NCBI GenBank assembly: GCA_036273675.1
Contig: DASUHD010000093.1
Span: 1 to 64,000 of the forward strand
Length of the DNA stretch: 64,000 nucleotides
Reading direction: 5' to 3'
Source of the DNA: DAHUXT01 sp036273675
GTDB lineage: Bacteria; Chloroflexota; Ktedonobacteria; Ktedonobacterales; JADMIN01
Within the stretch, counting starts at the first letter, position 1, and each line of letters opens with the position of its first letter. Below are positions 63,268 through 64,000 of the stretch, one piece after another. The translations under genes were made by a program, and so were the position numbers. The notes under the pieces are model-generated. The model saw only the letters and a list, made by a program, of their open reading frames with translations, was not told where the DNA came from and did not search any database.

Positions 63268-64000
63268 ACCCATCAGTGACGGCCTCGACTGGTCGATTGT
63301 CGACTCTCTGGCGCTTTGCAACGACCAATCGCAAGGTAATCATTGGTATGGTCATCGTCGCGTTCTTCGTGCTGGTCGCACTCTTTGGGCCACTGCTGGT
63401 GCGCCAGGACCCGACCGCCTTTACCGAAGATCTGCTCCAGCCGCCCTCATCGGCGCATTGGCTCGGCACCACCCAGACCGGGCAGGATGTCTTCGCCCAG
63501 TTGATCGTTGGCACGCGAGTCTCCGTCGCGCTCGGCTTCATCGTTGGTATCTTGACCACAGCAGTTTCCGTTGTCGTTGGCGTCGTATCAGGCTACTTCG
63601 GTGGCGTCATCGACGAGGCGTTTTCGCTCGTGACCAACGTCTTTCTTGTGCTGCCGACACTCCCTCTGGCCATCCTGCTGGCGGCGTTCCTGCCCTACAA
63701 AGGCCCGCTGACGCTCGGTATTGTCATCGGCGTCACTGGCTGGTCGTGGGGCGCGCGCGTGATGCGGTCGCAGACACTCTCGATGCGCGGGCGCGATTTT
63801 GTCGAGGCGGCGCAGGCGCGTGGCGAAACCTCATCCCGCATAATCTTCTTTGAGATATTGCCCAACGAGACGGCGCTCGTCGCCGCGGAGCTCCTGGGTA
63901 CGATCATCTACTGCATCCTTGCCGAGGCGGGGCTGGAATTCCTGGGACTTGGCAACTTCAGCAGCGTCAGTTGGGGAACGATGTTCTTCTTTGCACAGAA
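63264..64000 (+). CDS. ABC transporter permease, DppC/OppC type (cut by window end)
   Basis: ATG 63264 overlaps the previous stop. The visible 245 residues have the DppC start (a polar leader, helix VIIGMVIVAFFVLVALFGPLLV, then a DPTAF-type loop), HWLGTTQTGQDVFAQLIVGTRVSVALGF and a helix series to the EAA loop (ARGETSSRIIFFEILPNETALVAAELLG). The C-terminus and any ATPase genes lie beyond the window. Confidence 0.92.
   Translation, partial: MNPSVTASTGRLSTLWRFATTNRKVIIGMVIVAFFVLVALFGPLLVRQDPTAFTEDLLQPPSSAHWLGTTQTGQDVFAQLIVGTRVSVALGFIVGILTTAVSVVVGVVSGYFGGVIDEAFSLVTNVFLVLPTLPLAILLAAFLPYKGPLTLGIVIGVTGWSWGARVMRSQTLSMRGRDFVEAAQARGETSSRIIFFEILPNETALVAAELLGTIIYCILAEAGLEFLGLGNFSSVSWGTMFFFAQ

Overview
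The window looks like a chromosomal segment of a GC-rich member of the Chloroflexota, most likely Ktedonobacteria-like. This is inferred from the transmembrane and FHA-linked Ser/Thr kinases, a sigma-54 with a zinc ribbon, proline/threonine-rich lipoproteins and an APC permease/lactone oxidase/PLP enzyme cluster. No rRNA or intact tRNA is present, so the taxonomy is an inference.

Positions 1 to about 36,500 are ordinary dense chromosome. In order they hold: small membrane proteins, a rhodanese, a cation/proton antiporter and a YdeI-family protein; a Ser/Thr kinase with a secreted sensor-like domain, enolase and an alpha/beta-hydrolase-fold protein lacking its nucleophile serine; a second kinase with zinc ribbon and FHA domain, a P450 and a CitE-like lyase; a very acidic disordered protein; two adjacent methyltransferases, one with an in-frame UGA; a DUF4037/DUF4926 pair, an SCP2 protein and an amine oxidase; a repeat-containing lipoprotein; a TetR-controlled operon (PLP deaminase/aldolase, lactone oxidase, permease) behind a perfect 14-bp-arm palindrome; a phosphotransferase, rpoN, a NarL-type two-component pair, a cupin protein, a membrane protein and an FkbM methyltransferase. 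Five copies of a C-rich/G-rich palindromic intergenic repeat lie in this part only.

Positions about 36,590 to 59,100 are an accessory region. It opens with a tRNA 3'-end fragment (a probable attachment site), followed by a phage-like replication module: HNH protein, winged-helix replication protein, DnaC-like loader and DNA methylases. The first methylase is interrupted at its catalytic motif by an HNH endonuclease gene, and the second is frameshifted and cut by a complete IS5-family element with TA target duplication. The rest is gene-poor and carries small stress-type genes (pentapeptide channel protein, DUF6328, YceI, ABM, a receiver-like protein without the aspartate, ClpC, BON, Crp/Fnr, PRC-barrel-like, YflT-like). 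These are mixed with remnants: two transposase pieces, the N-terminus of a TPP enzyme and the C-terminus of a histidine kinase. A recurring palindrome, GTTCGC-NN-GCGAAC, lies upstream of several of these genes. Two genes are frameshifted by perfect 13- and 14-bp tandem duplications.

Positions 59,150 to 64,000 return to ordinary chromosome with a LacI regulator, its operator-like promoter, and a peptide-type ABC transporter (binding lipoprotein and two permeases, the second cut by the window end).
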